Shown here piece by piece: positions 24,313 through 32,690 of a stretch of DNA of 44,124 nt; position 1 is the stretch's first letter; each line of letters starts with the position of its first letter. The DNA comes from Nitrosomonadales bacterium (GTDB lineage Bacteria; Pseudomonadota; Gammaproteobacteria; Burkholderiales; Gallionellaceae): the NCBI GenBank assembly GCA_016716325.1, contig JADJWO010000003.1:1-44124 (forward strand), given 5' to 3'. The notes under the pieces were generated by a model that saw only the letters and a list, made by a program, of their open reading frames with translations, ran no database searches and was not told where the DNA came from. Position numbers and translations under genes: made by a program.

Positions 24313-25155
24313 ATGGACAAGACATTCCTTCTGGGTGTGGGCAGTCAGAAAGCCGGCACAACTTGGTTGTACAAGTTCTTGAATGGACATCCTTGCACGG
24401 ATATGGGATTCGCGAAGGAATACCATGTCTTTGATGCATTGTATGTGCCCGCATGCAGCTACATTATCGAGAATCGCATGAGAGAGGCGAATGAGCTGTA
24501 TTGCAAGGGTGTGTTCCCGTTCGATAGCAGATCGCCTGTATTCCGTTTGCTGGACTTCTGCGGCAATCCTGACAACTATTTCAATTATTTCAGAGACTTG
24601 GTCAATCGCGACACGAACGTATTGCTGACTGGAGATATAACTCCGTCCTACTCGGGGTTGCCAGTCGAGGCGCTGCAGCTGATAAAAGCGGGACTCGAAG
24701 GGCGGGGATTCCGCGTCCGGGTCATCCTTATAATGAGGGATCCGATCGACCGTTGTATTTCAGCGGCGCGACTGCATTTCAAAATGCGAGGTTTATTGCC
24801 CTCGGCGGATGAAGAAAACGCGCTGCTTCGAGACGTATATGACTCAGAGGGGTTCCGGATTCGTACACGTTATGACATGACCATACGCAATCTGGAGAGC
24901 GTCTTTTCAGGTGATCAGATTGCATATTCATTTTATGAATCGCTTTTTAATGCATCGTCAATCCGGCGCTTGGCGGAATTCCTCTCGATCCCATTGGAGA
25001 TGCCGGATTTCACGTACAACCCCAACCCGTCCAGAGCGGTGAACCAGATAGATGAATCATTGAAGCGGGCGATATTCGAAACATATCGCCCGGTGTATGA
25101 CTTTGTTCGGGATCGTTTCGGCACTGAGGCGGTCCGGTGCTGGCACCAATACTGA
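24313..25155 (+). CDS. Sulfotransferase-family protein
   Basis: A 280-residue protein with the canonical start FLLGVGSQKAGTTWLYKFL (QKAGTTW is the phosphosulfate loop). GDITPSYSGLP, VILIMRDPIDRCISAA (RDP block) and IAYSFYESLF follow. This is the arrangement of bacterial heparan-type and other carbohydrate sulfotransferases. It is separated by 4 bases from the gene before. About 190 bases follow before the next likely start at 25347. They are open in the next gene's frame but look non-coding. Confidence 0.85.
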   Translation: MDKTFLLGVGSQKAGTTWLYKFLNGHPCTDMGFAKEYHVFDALYVPACSYIIENRMREANELYCKGVFPFDSRSPVFRLLDFCGNPDNYFNYFRDLVNRDTNVLLTGDITPSYSGLPVEALQLIKAGLEGRGFRVRVILIMRDPIDRCISAARLHFKMRGLLPSADEENALLRDVYDSEGFRIRTRYDMTIRNLESVFSGDQIAYSFYESLFNASSIRRLAEFLSIPLEMPDFTYNPNPSRAVNQIDESLKRAIFETYRPVYDFVRDRFGTEAVRCWHQY

Positions 25156-25346
25156 CCGCTGATGCATCGTGGCAATGTCTTTGCGGGGGCGAGAGAGATG
25201 TCCTTTTGGGCGATGAACGTGAAGATAGGTGCCGGCGACAGGCAGGGTTGGAATGCAGATTGGTGGTGCAGGAAGCATGGTGGTGGGCTATGAGGGTTGC
25301 TGCAGAATCTGGCGGCGGAAGAAGAGGTCTGTCAGAAGGGGGGAGT

Positions 25347-26117
25347 GTGAAATTCTTTATGTTGACTCGCGGCAGGACCGGATCCACGGCCATTATGGAT
25401 CATCTCCTGAAGTCGCCGAGTATTAGCGCGACACAGGAGCTGTTCGCAAACTATAAGGCGCGGGATAGAGAGGAAATCAAGAGAAAAACAATTTGGGGGA
25501 CACACCTCCCGTTCGACTTCTGGATAAAAGATGCATGGCATCGGAAGGCACTATCCCGTCTCGGAATGGAGCGCTGCTTGGCCAGCAAATATCTGGCTGA
25601 TTCAGAGCGCCAGGCAGTCCGTATCGGGGCAAAAGGTTTCTGTTTCAAGTTGCTTAGCCATCATTTTGAAGAGAGACCATATCTGACCGACTTATTGAAA
25701 AAAGGGGGGTATAAGGCAATCTATCTGACCCGGAATGCGCCGCGCCAGGTTCTGTCCGGCATGGTGGCCAAGATGAGGGGGCGGTTCAATAGCATTAAAG
25801 ACTACGAGGACGAGACTCGTTATTTTATCAATCTTGAGGAGTTCCAGATGCTGGTCAGGTGGGAGCTGGCTTGCGTTGAAGGGGACATACAACGATTGAA
25901 AGATGATGGCTTTGAGATATGTGTCGTCACATATGAGGACTTCCTCGAAGATAAGTCGGCCTTCTTCGCAAGAATATTCGACTTTCTTGGACTGCCGAGG
26001 GATCATTTGGGGGATACGGACTATAAGGTCATGATCAAGGACATCGCCCATACCATTGAGAATTATAACGAAGTCGCCGAATGCGTCGAGTCGATGGGAC
26101 TCACACTAAAGGCGTAG
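25347..26117 (+). CDS. Sulfotransferase-family protein, paralogue B
   Basis: A paralogue of the protein at 17677: KFFMLTRGRTGSTAIMDHL, GFCFKLLSHHFEERP, AIYLTRNAPRQVLSGM, LVRWELACVEGDIQRLKD and the C-terminal VMIKDIAHTIENYNEV and SMGLTLKA are nearly the same. I placed the start at GTG 25347, which aligns with the start of the paralogue and has AAGGG about 6 bases upstream. An open frame to 25137 exists, but the extra 70 residues have no counterpart. ATG 25359 is a third option. Together the two paralogues bracket the 18.5-25.1 kb block. Confidence 0.78.
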   Translation: MKFFMLTRGRTGSTAIMDHLLKSPSISATQELFANYKARDREEIKRKTIWGTHLPFDFWIKDAWHRKALSRLGMERCLASKYLADSERQAVRIGAKGFCFKLLSHHFEERPYLTDLLKKGGYKAIYLTRNAPRQVLSGMVAKMRGRFNSIKDYEDETRYFINLEEFQMLVRWELACVEGDIQRLKDDGFEICVVTYEDFLEDKSAFFARIFDFLGLPRDHLGDTDYKVMIKDIAHTIENYNEVAECVESMGLTLKA

Positions 26118-26121
26118 CGCG

Positions 26122-27576
26122 ATGGTAATGGGATCTTCGATGCATTCGGTTCTGTCGCTGTCGGAGCATGTCTCCGGTATGCTCGCCCGGCGCGAACTGG
26201 ATGGCGGCCTGAGGGTGATCAGCGACTTCGTGGAGCGCATCTTCACTGAGCCTTTGTGCACGGCACAGGTCTTCGGCTCCAGGACGCTCGATGAATTGTG
26301 CCAGCGCATCGGTGCACTCAATCTCGAAGAGATCGGAAGTGACGTGGCCGGGCCACCGACTGCCGGAAACGAGCCGGGCGTCATCGTCTACATCGTCACT
26401 CGCATCCAACGGTCCGGCGGTCATACGCGTGTGATCGAGGATTTCATTCGTGCCCGGCCAACGGCAAGGCATATCATTTTGTCGACCGATCTGTGCGGCA
26501 GATCCGATGCCGATCATATGAGTTCCGGCATGGCAGGACAAGCCAATCTGACCATAGAGCAAGCGCCCAAAGGGAGCTATTTGCAACGCTTGTCATGGCT
26601 GCAGACCCGCCTGTTGAAGATGCGGCCAGGCAAGGTCTATCTGTTGAATCATCATCAGGATAGTGTCGCTGTTGCGGCGATTCAGCCGGAAATGGGGTTG
26701 GATGCCAGTTTTTGCCATCATGGCGACCATCATCTGTGCCTGGGAATGTATGTGCCGCATCTCAGGCATATCGATTTCCATCCGATGGGTTTCCATAATT
26801 GTCGCAATGTTTTGGGTATAGCTAATGTCTATATTCCCCTGACGGCCGAAGACAAGGGGGTTAGGGCATATCCATTTATGCCGGATGGCAGGCTGACCAC
26901 CTGTACGGCAGGTCGATCGAACAAGATCGAAATCCCATATTTTTTAAGCTATACAGAGCTTCTGCCCAGGCTATTAAGTATCACGGGTGGCAGGCATATC
27001 CATATCGGCAGGTTGACACCTTGGGCGTTATTCAAAATTCGAAAGGGATTGAAGCTACTGGGGGTCGGCATGGATCGGTTCGTTTACATTCCCTGGGTGC
27101 CCAGTGTCTGGAAGGCGTTGCATGACCACAAGGTCGATCTGTACATCGCATCTTTCCCATATGGGGGAGCACTTACGTCGGTAGAAGTGATGGGGGCGGG
27201 TATCCCGATCGCGCTGCACCGACATGCCTTTTCGCGCATGATGGGCGGGACGGACATGGTCTATGACGGGGCGTTCAGTTGGCGCTATCCGGACGAGTTG
27301 CTGGACTATTGTACTTCGCTGACGGTCGATGCTCTGGAGGAGGCAGGCAGGCTGGGACGCGAGCGCTATGAGGCGTTCCATCATCCAGCCATTCTTCGTG
27401 GCATCATTGAGAATGATGCACCGCTCCCGGAAGCCTGCGGGATGCAAGGCGATTTCGCCATTGAATATGACGAGTGGGCAGCCTGGATGGCGAATCAGGT
27501 TAGTGCCCGGCGGGTGTTGGCAAGAGCCGTTTACAGGATTTTCAGGCGTGTCAGGACATGGCGCATTTTTGATTAA
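26122..27576 (+). CDS. Glycosyltransferase-like protein (GT-B type), unassigned
   Basis: A 484-residue protein. The first about 95 residues are helical and without recognisable motif. From VIVYIVTRIQRSGGHTRVIE it resembles the N-terminal half of a GT-B enzyme (GGHTRV as in GT4). The C-terminal half has VDLYIASFPYGGALTSVEVM and GAGIPIALHRH, the E-containing nucleotide-sugar block of GT4 and GT41 proteins. It is histidine-rich near residue 200 (FCHHGDHHLCLG). I do not recognise a specific activity. It starts 4 bases after the sulfotransferase stop and is followed by cysQ 32 bases on. Confidence 0.65.
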   Translation: MVMGSSMHSVLSLSEHVSGMLARRELDGGLRVISDFVERIFTEPLCTAQVFGSRTLDELCQRIGALNLEEIGSDVAGPPTAGNEPGVIVYIVTRIQRSGGHTRVIEDFIRARPTARHIILSTDLCGRSDADHMSSGMAGQANLTIEQAPKGSYLQRLSWLQTRLLKMRPGKVYLLNHHQDSVAVAAIQPEMGLDASFCHHGDHHLCLGMYVPHLRHIDFHPMGFHNCRNVLGIANVYIPLTAEDKGVRAYPFMPDGRLTTCTAGRSNKIEIPYFLSYTELLPRLLSITGGRHIHIGRLTPWALFKIRKGLKLLGVGMDRFVYIPWVPSVWKALHDHKVDLYIASFPYGGALTSVEVMGAGIPIALHRHAFSRMMGGTDMVYDGAFSWRYPDELLDYCTSLTVDALEEAGRLGRERYEAFHHPAILRGIIENDAPLPEACGMQGDFAIEYDEWAAWMANQVSARRVLARAVYRIFRRVRTWRIFD

Positions 27577-27608
27577 GCAGGCGAACTGGGCAAGGGAGTA
27601 GGGAAGCC

Positions 27609-28406
27609 ATGATGATCCAAGACGTAATCAGTATCGCGCGGAATGCGGGGCAGGAGATATTGGCCGTGTATCACAGCGGCGATGCAGGCGCGATCAGCAA
27701 GGCGGACGAATCGCCGCTGACGCTGGCGGATCTGGCTGCGCATCACGTCATCGTCGAGGGTCTGTCGAAGCTTGCACTCGACATCCCCATCCTTTCCGAA
27801 GAGGCGGCCGAAATCCCTTATTCGGTGCGCCGCCACTGGGGGCGATTCTGGCTGGTCGATCCGCTGGACGGCACCAGGGAATTCATCAAGCGCAACGGCG
27901 AGTTCACCGTGAACATCGCGCTGATCGAGGACGGCGCACCGGTGATGGGTGTGGTGCATGCACCGGCACTCGGGCTGAGTTATTTCGCCGAGCGGGGCGG
28001 CGGCGCGTTCAGGCAGCGCGGCGACGAGGCGCCGGTCGCCATCCGGGTCGCGGTGCATGACGGGCACGGGCAACTCAAAATGGTGGGCAGCCGTTCGCAC
28101 AGCGATCCGCGCCAGGATGATCTGGTGGCGCATCTGGGCGGCGGCGAGTTCGTCAGCATGGGCAGTTCGCTGAAGCTCTGCCTGGTGGCCGAGGGTAGCG
28201 CGCATCTCTACCCGCGGCTCGGTCCGACGATGGAATGGGACACTGCCGCCGCGCACGGCATCGTGCTGGAAGCGGGCGGCATCGTGTGCGACAGCCACGG
28301 CGAATCGTTGCGTTACAACAAGGCTGACCTGCATAATCCGCCTTTCGCGGTGTTGGCGGCAGCCGACAAGGTACTATTGGAAAAAATCAGAGGGTGGAAA
28401 TGGTAG
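27609..28406 (+). CDS. cysQ: 3'(2'),5'-bisphosphate nucleotidase
   Basis: CysQ hydrolyses PAP (3'-phosphoadenosine 5'-phosphate), the by-product of every PAPS-dependent sulfation, to AMP. The inositol-monophosphatase-fold metal motifs are present: ILSEEAAEIP, FWLVDPLDGTREFIKRNGEF (DPxDGT) and the later GPTMEWDTAAAHGIVLEAGG (WD motif). At 265 residues it is full length. It starts at ATG 27609 and overlaps cysC. Position behind a run of sulfotransferases suggests it serves polysaccharide sulfation rather than only assimilatory sulfate reduction. Confidence 0.93.
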   Translation: MMIQDVISIARNAGQEILAVYHSGDAGAISKADESPLTLADLAAHHVIVEGLSKLALDIPILSEEAAEIPYSVRRHWGRFWLVDPLDGTREFIKRNGEFTVNIALIEDGAPVMGVVHAPALGLSYFAERGGGAFRQRGDEAPVAIRVAVHDGHGQLKMVGSRSHSDPRQDDLVAHLGGGEFVSMGSSLKLCLVAEGSAHLYPRLGPTMEWDTAAAHGIVLEAGGIVCDSHGESLRYNKADLHNPPFAVLAAADKVLLEKIRGWKW

Positions 28407-29065
28407 ATGAAAAGGCAGCGCCGGTTTCGGACAATGTAGTGTGGCATCACGCCACGGTGACGCGCGCGCGCCGCGAGGCGCAGAACGGTCATCGCGGGGC
28501 GATCCTGTGGTTCACCGGCCTGTCCGGTTCGGGCAAGTCCACGCTGGCGCACGAGGTGGAAGAGACCCTGCACCGGATGGGATGCAGGACTTTCGTGCTG
28601 GACGGCGACAACGTGCGCCACGGCTTGTGCGGCGACCTGGGGTTCTCTGCGGAGGACAGGGTGGAGAACATCCGCCGCATCGGCGAGATGTCCAAGCTGT
28701 TCATGGAGGCGGGCGTGATCGTGCTGACCGCGTTCATCTCGCCGTTCCAGGCCGAGCGCGACAAGGTGCGCAGGATGGTCCCGCCGGGCGAGTTCTTTGA
28801 GATATTCTGCCAGTGCCCGCTCGAGGTGTGCGAACAGCGCGATGTGAAAGGCATGTACAAGAAGGCGCGCGCCGGCGAGATCAGCAATTTCACCGGAATC
28901 TCCTCGCCCTATGAGGCCCCGGACCATCCGGAACTGGCGGTGAACACGGCGGAACATGACTTGCAGGATTGCGTGCAACAGGTGATGCGGCTGCTTGCGC
29001 AGGGTGAGCGCCCGGTTCTGATGCAACACGAACAGGCGATCAGGGAGCTGTCAGCAGTGAAGTGA
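28400..29065 (+). CDS. cysC: Adenylylsulfate (APS) kinase
   Basis: CysC phosphorylates APS to PAPS, the sulfate donor. The P-loop GLSGSGKSTLA, FVLDGDNVRHGLCGDLGFS, DRVENIRRIGEMSKLF and the family lid region KGMYKKARAGEISNFTGI with SSPYEAPDHPEL are all present. About 221 residues is the usual length. ATG 28400 overlaps the cysQ stop (28404-28406), and GTG 28394 is an alternative start. No ATP sulfurylase (cysD/cysN) is in the window, so APS must come from elsewhere. The 3' end overlaps the 3' end of waaA on the other strand by 26 bases. Confidence 0.95.
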   Translation: MVDEKAAPVSDNVVWHHATVTRARREAQNGHRGAILWFTGLSGSGKSTLAHEVEETLHRMGCRTFVLDGDNVRHGLCGDLGFSAEDRVENIRRIGEMSKLFMEAGVIVLTAFISPFQAERDKVRRMVPPGEFFEIFCQCPLEVCEQRDVKGMYKKARAGEISNFTGISSPYEAPDHPELAVNTAEHDLQDCVQQVMRLLAQGERPVLMQHEQAIRELSAVK

Positions 29066-30296
29066 CGATGCGTAGCGATTCGTCTGTCGCGCCGCGATTC
29101 CGTTCCACAAAGACGATACCCTGTTTGCGCATCTCCGCCAGTGCATCCGGGTCGTTGAGCAGGCGCCGGGCTTCCGCGACCAATGTTTCACCATCAGGTA
29201 CCTGGATGGCGGCGCCCGCAGCAACGGCCAGCCGCGTCGCCTCCGCGAAGTTGAAAGTGTGCGGCCCGACCAGTACCGGCGTGCCTGCTGCGCAGGCTTC
29301 GATCAGGTTCTGCGCACCATAGGGCAGCAGGCTGCCACCGATGAAGGCGACGTCGGCGGCAGCGTAGTACGCGAACATCTCTCCCATGCTGTCGCCCAAC
29401 ACCACTTGAGTGTCTGCCGGAACCGGGCGGTTATCGCTCCTGCGCCGGAACGTGATGCTGCGTTGTGCGAACAGGTCGGCGACGGTATCGAAACGTTGCG
29501 GATGGCGCGGCACGATGACCAGCAGCAGGCCGGGGATGTGAACGTCTTTCAATGCATCGAGCAATAATGCCTCTTCCCCTTCGCGGGTGCTGGCGGCAAG
29601 GAATACCTTGCGCGCCATACCGAACTGCTCGCGCAATTGCCGGCCACGTTCGAGCATTGCGGGCGGCGGTTCGATGTCGAACTTGAGGTTGCCCGTCACA
29701 GTGATGTCATGGGCGCCCAGTCCGGCAAGACGATGCGCGTCGTCCTCCGTTTGCGCGCCCACTGCGGCGAGCGCACCAAGCGCGCTGCGGCTCAGCCGCG
29801 CGAAGCGCGCATAACCCCGAGCGGATTTTTCCGACATGCGCGCGTTCAGCAGCAGCAGGGGAATGTCGTTGCGCCGGCAGGCATGGATCAGATTGAACCA
29901 GATCTCCGTTTCCATCAGGATGCACAGTTGCGGCCGGAAGTGCCGCAGGAAACCGTTCACCGCGAACGGGTAGTCGTAGGGCAGGTAGGCGCGCAGCACG
30001 TCGTCGCCATACATCTGTTCACCGGTGGCACGTCCGGTGGGCGTGGTATGGGTGATCAGGATGCGGTGCGCGGGATAGTTCTCGCGCAGCCGGGCGACGA
30101 GGTTTTGCGTGGCGCGGGTCTCGCCCACCGACACGGCATGCAGCCAGATGACCGGCTGGTCGCAGCGCACGGCATAACGGCCGAAGCGCTCGCCGATGTG
30201 ATGCAGGTATTCGGGCTGTTTGCGCGCGCGCCACAGCAGGCGCAGCAGGATCAGCGGCAGCGCCAGCAGCAGTACAACGGTGTAAAGGGGTCTCAT
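29040..30296 (-). CDS. waaA: 3-deoxy-D-manno-octulosonic acid (Kdo) transferase
   Basis: WaaA attaches Kdo to the lipid A precursor at the inner membrane. The protein is 418 residues with an N-terminal hydrophobic anchor (LYTVVLLLALPLILLRLLW). IWLHAVSVGETRATQNLV, LITHTTPTGRATGEQMYGD, METEIWFNLIHACRR and FIGGSLLPYGAQNLIEACA are the GT30 hallmarks. The start codon at 30294-30296 (complement) opens a divergent region with the heptosyltransferase gene. It converges with cysC. Confidence 0.95.
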   Translation of the reverse strand: MRPLYTVVLLLALPLILLRLLWRARKQPEYLHHIGERFGRYAVRCDQPVIWLHAVSVGETRATQNLVARLRENYPAHRILITHTTPTGRATGEQMYGDDVLRAYLPYDYPFAVNGFLRHFRPQLCILMETEIWFNLIHACRRNDIPLLLLNARMSEKSARGYARFARLSRSALGALAAVGAQTEDDAHRLAGLGAHDITVTGNLKFDIEPPPAMLERGRQLREQFGMARKVFLAASTREGEEALLLDALKDVHIPGLLLVIVPRHPQRFDTVADLFAQRSITFRRRSDNRPVPADTQVVLGDSMGEMFAYYAAADVAFIGGSLLPYGAQNLIEACAAGTPVLVGPHTFNFAEATRLAVAAGAAIQVPDGETLVAEARRLLNDPDALAEMRKQGIVFVERNRGATDESLRIVTSLLTAP

Positions 30297-30403
30297 CCGG
30301 CGACGATGGCTTGGTTGCTACGATGACGCGCATGGTAGTGTCGTTGGGCGGGTGACTCAAGAAAAACATTTGTTGCGTCCGCGCGCGCCCACTAGAATGC
30401 AGC

Positions 30404-30469
30404 CATATCCATGGATATGCCCTCTGGCGGCTGCTGAAAATGGATGTGTTATGGACGCAAATAGTCCAT
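30404..30469. promoter_or_regulatory. Two dyads in the waaA/waaC divergent region
   Basis: The 306 bases between the two divergent starts (30297-30602) hold a perfect 16-base palindrome, CATATCCATGGATATG, at 30404-30419. They also hold ATGGAC / GTCCAT arms (30451-30456 and 30464-30469) separated by 7 bases. Either could be a regulator site for the divergent promoters, but no known operator is recognised. The rest of the region holds the repeat at 30487-30546 and no gene. Confidence 0.35.
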
Positions 30470-30486
30470 TCGGTCGTTAGGTGTTG

Positions 30487-30546
30487 TGTAGGAGCGCAAT
30501 TTATTGCGCGATGCGTTCAAATCGCGCAATAAATTGCGCTCCTACA
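30487..30546. repeat. REP-like perfect inverted repeat
   Basis: Two 26-base arms (30487-30512 and 30521-30546) are perfect reverse complements around 8 bases. Each arm begins or ends with TGTAGGAGCGCAAT and contains its own small palindrome GCGCAAT..ATTGCGC. This is the GTAGGAGCG-type REP layout widespread in Pseudomonas and other proteobacteria. Because it lies between divergent genes it is not a normal terminator for either of them. Confidence 0.85.
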
Positions 30547-30602
30547 TAGACGTTCTTCACCCAATGCATTGTTTGGGATGAATTACGGAAAGATCAATAA
30601 CA

Positions 30603-31669
30603 ATGAAAATACTAGTCGTAAGACTGTCTTCGCTAGGTGACATCCTGCACCTGTTCCCGGCCATCAGCGATCTGCATCGCCGGTTCCCGGAGGCGCAGAT
30701 TCACTGGCTGGTGGAGCCCGCCTTCGCCGAGATGGCGGGCTGGCATGCGGCGGTGGACAAGGTGATCGCCGTGCCGTTGCGCGCCCACAAAAAGACCTGG
30801 TGGAAATTACCGGCCCTGCTGGAGGTCTGCGCCGGCAACTGCAGGCGGAGCAGTACGACATCGTGCTGGATGCGCAGGGATTGCTCAAGAGCGCAATGCT
30901 GGCACGGCTGGCCGGCGTTGCGGTATCCGGCTTCGATGCGCACAGCGCGCGCGAATCCCAGGCGGCCCGGTTCTACAGACAGACGGTCCGGGTGCCGGAC
31001 GGGCTGCATGTGGTCGAGAAGAACCGGCAACTGGTGGCGCGCCTGTTCGATGCCGATGTGACGCAGCCGGCCGACTACGGCCTCGACGATTTCCGCCGGC
31101 GGCAGATGCAGGTCGCGTTCGGCGACGAACTCGGGGAGATCGCCGCGCAACCGTATCTGGTATTGCTGCACGGCACGACCTGGAACAGCAAATACTGGCC
31201 GGAATCCTCATGGCTGGAGTTGATCCGTCTTCTGACGCAATCGGGCTGGAACTGCCTGTTGCCCTGGGGCAACGAAGAGGAGCACCAGCGCGCGCAGCGT
31301 CTGCAGGCAGCGGGCGGCGAACATGCGCAAGTATTGCCCAGACTGTCGTTGAGCGGATTGATGAGCGTCCTGCTGCATGCGCGCGCCTTCGTCAGCGTGG
31401 AGACCGGCATCGGCCATCTCGCGGCGGTACTCGACATTCCCGGCGTCATGCTGCACGGCCCGACCGATCCGGATTACAGCGGTATCCCCGGCAAGTCGTG
31501 CCGGCATCTCACCAGCGGCATGGATTGCGCGCCGTGCTTCAAGCGCGATTGTCCGAAGCTTGAAACAGCGGATGGCATTCCGCCCTGCCAACTGGCGATC
31601 ACCGCACAGCAGGTTCACCGGGAATGCATCGCGTTGCCGGGCATAAACCGGGCGGAGCATCGCGCATAA
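30603..31669 (+). pseudogene. waaC: Lipopolysaccharide heptosyltransferase I, frameshifted
   Basis: The start MKILVVRLSSLGDILHLFPAI (GT9 heptosyltransferase) runs from 30603. Between about 30790 and 30830 the homologous frame changes, and from QYDIVLDAQGLLKSAMLAR it continues in another frame to 31669. Hallmarks there are LLHGTTWNSKYWPESSW, VSVETGIGHLAAVLDIPG, LHGPTDPDYSGIPGK and CAPCFKRDCPK. WaaC adds the first L,D-heptose to Kdo in the LPS inner core. A single indel would restore a gene of normal length (about 355 residues). Loss of this enzyme would give a deep-rough LPS with no place for an O-chain, which is hard to reconcile with the intact O-antigen genes around it. Sequence error is the likelier explanation. 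Confidence 0.85.
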
Positions 31670-31709
31670 ACTGTTAAAATGCGTGCCGTTCAATCTACGG
31701 TAAAACCGC

Positions 31710-32690
31710 ATGACGTATTACTCCCCGCTGATCTCGGCTTTCGTCACGATGGTGACGGCCCTGATCCTGAGCCGGAACAAGGGCGACACGCTGCAGGACA
31801 TTCCCAACGAACGTTCGCTGCACACCGAGCCGATCCCGCGTACCGGCGGCATCGCACTGGTGGCCGGCGTCCTGTCCGGCTGGGGGCTGCTGTTCCAGTT
31901 CTGGGCATGGTGGATCGTGTTGCCTGCGCTGGGCCTGTTCGCATTGTCGCTGGTGGATGACATACGCAACCTGTCGCCGCGCACGCGGCTGGTCGGGCAC
32001 TTTATCGCTGCGCTGGTCGCCGTGTCGGGGGCGGGCGTTCCCTTGTTGTGGGCCGTCCCGGTGGTGCTGTTCATCGTGTGGATGACCAATCTGTATAACT
32101 TCATGGACGGCTCGGACGGGCTGGCGGGCGGCATGGCGCTGTTCGGCTTCAGCTTCTACGGGATCGCCGGGCTGATGAACGGCAACGAGGCTTTCGCCAT
32201 ACTGAATCTCACGGTTGGCGCTGCGGCGCTGGGTTTCCTCTACCATAATTTCCACCCGGCCAGGATGTTCATGGGAGACGCGGGCTCCATCACGCTCGGT
32301 TTCCTTGCCGCAACTTTCGGCGTGTGGGGTTGGCAACAAGGCTATTGGCCGTTCTGGTTCCCGATACTGGTCTTTTCGCCGTTCGTCGCCGATGCGACCC
32401 TGACGCTGTTCATCCGCCTGCGACGCGGCGAGAAACTTGCGCAGGCGCACCGCAGCCATTATTACCAGCGTCTGGTGCAGATGGGCTGGGGACATCGCAA
32501 CACCGCGCTGGCCGAATACCTGTTGATGTTGCTGGCAGGGATCTCCGCATTATGGGGTGTCGGCCTGGATGCAATGGGTCAGGGCGGCCTGCTGGCGTGG
32601 TGGGGAACGATCTATCTGGGGCTGTCGATGTGGGTCGATCGCCGCTGGTTGCGGCATCAGGCCGGGCAAGGAGGCAACGATGGCGCGTAG
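31710..32690 (+). CDS. wbpL: Undecaprenyl-phosphate glycosyl-1-phosphate transferase (WecA/WbpL family)
   Basis: An integral membrane GT4/MraY-type transferase that starts O-polysaccharide assembly by moving a HexNAc-1-phosphate or related sugar to undecaprenyl phosphate. ERSLHTEPIPRTGGIALVAG, the catalytic SLVDDIRNLSPRTRLVGH, NLYNFMDGSDGLAGG, RMFMGDAGSITLGFL and AHRSHYYQRLVQMGWGHR are all present, with about ten hydrophobic segments. At 326 residues it is a little shorter than WecA. It overlaps capD by 11 bases. The WbpL-WbpM order is the same as in Pseudomonas O-antigen loci. Confidence 0.93.
   Translation: MTYYSPLISAFVTMVTALILSRNKGDTLQDIPNERSLHTEPIPRTGGIALVAGVLSGWGLLFQFWAWWIVLPALGLFALSLVDDIRNLSPRTRLVGHFIAALVAVSGAGVPLLWAVPVVLFIVWMTNLYNFMDGSDGLAGGMALFGFSFYGIAGLMNGNEAFAILNLTVGAAALGFLYHNFHPARMFMGDAGSITLGFLAATFGVWGWQQGYWPFWFPILVFSPFVADATLTLFIRLRRGEKLAQAHRSHYYQRLVQMGWGHRNTALAEYLLMLLAGISALWGVGLDAMGQGGLLAWWGTIYLGLSMWVDRRWLRHQAGQGGNDGA

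Noticed and set aside
25137..25346. An N-terminal extension of 70 residues on sulfotransferase B
   Set aside because: The paralogue starts at the position of GTG 25347, and the extension has no matching domain or ribosome binding site.
30487..30546. A Rho-independent terminator
   Set aside because: The perfect inverted repeat lies between divergent genes, has no T tract and matches the layout of REP elements.
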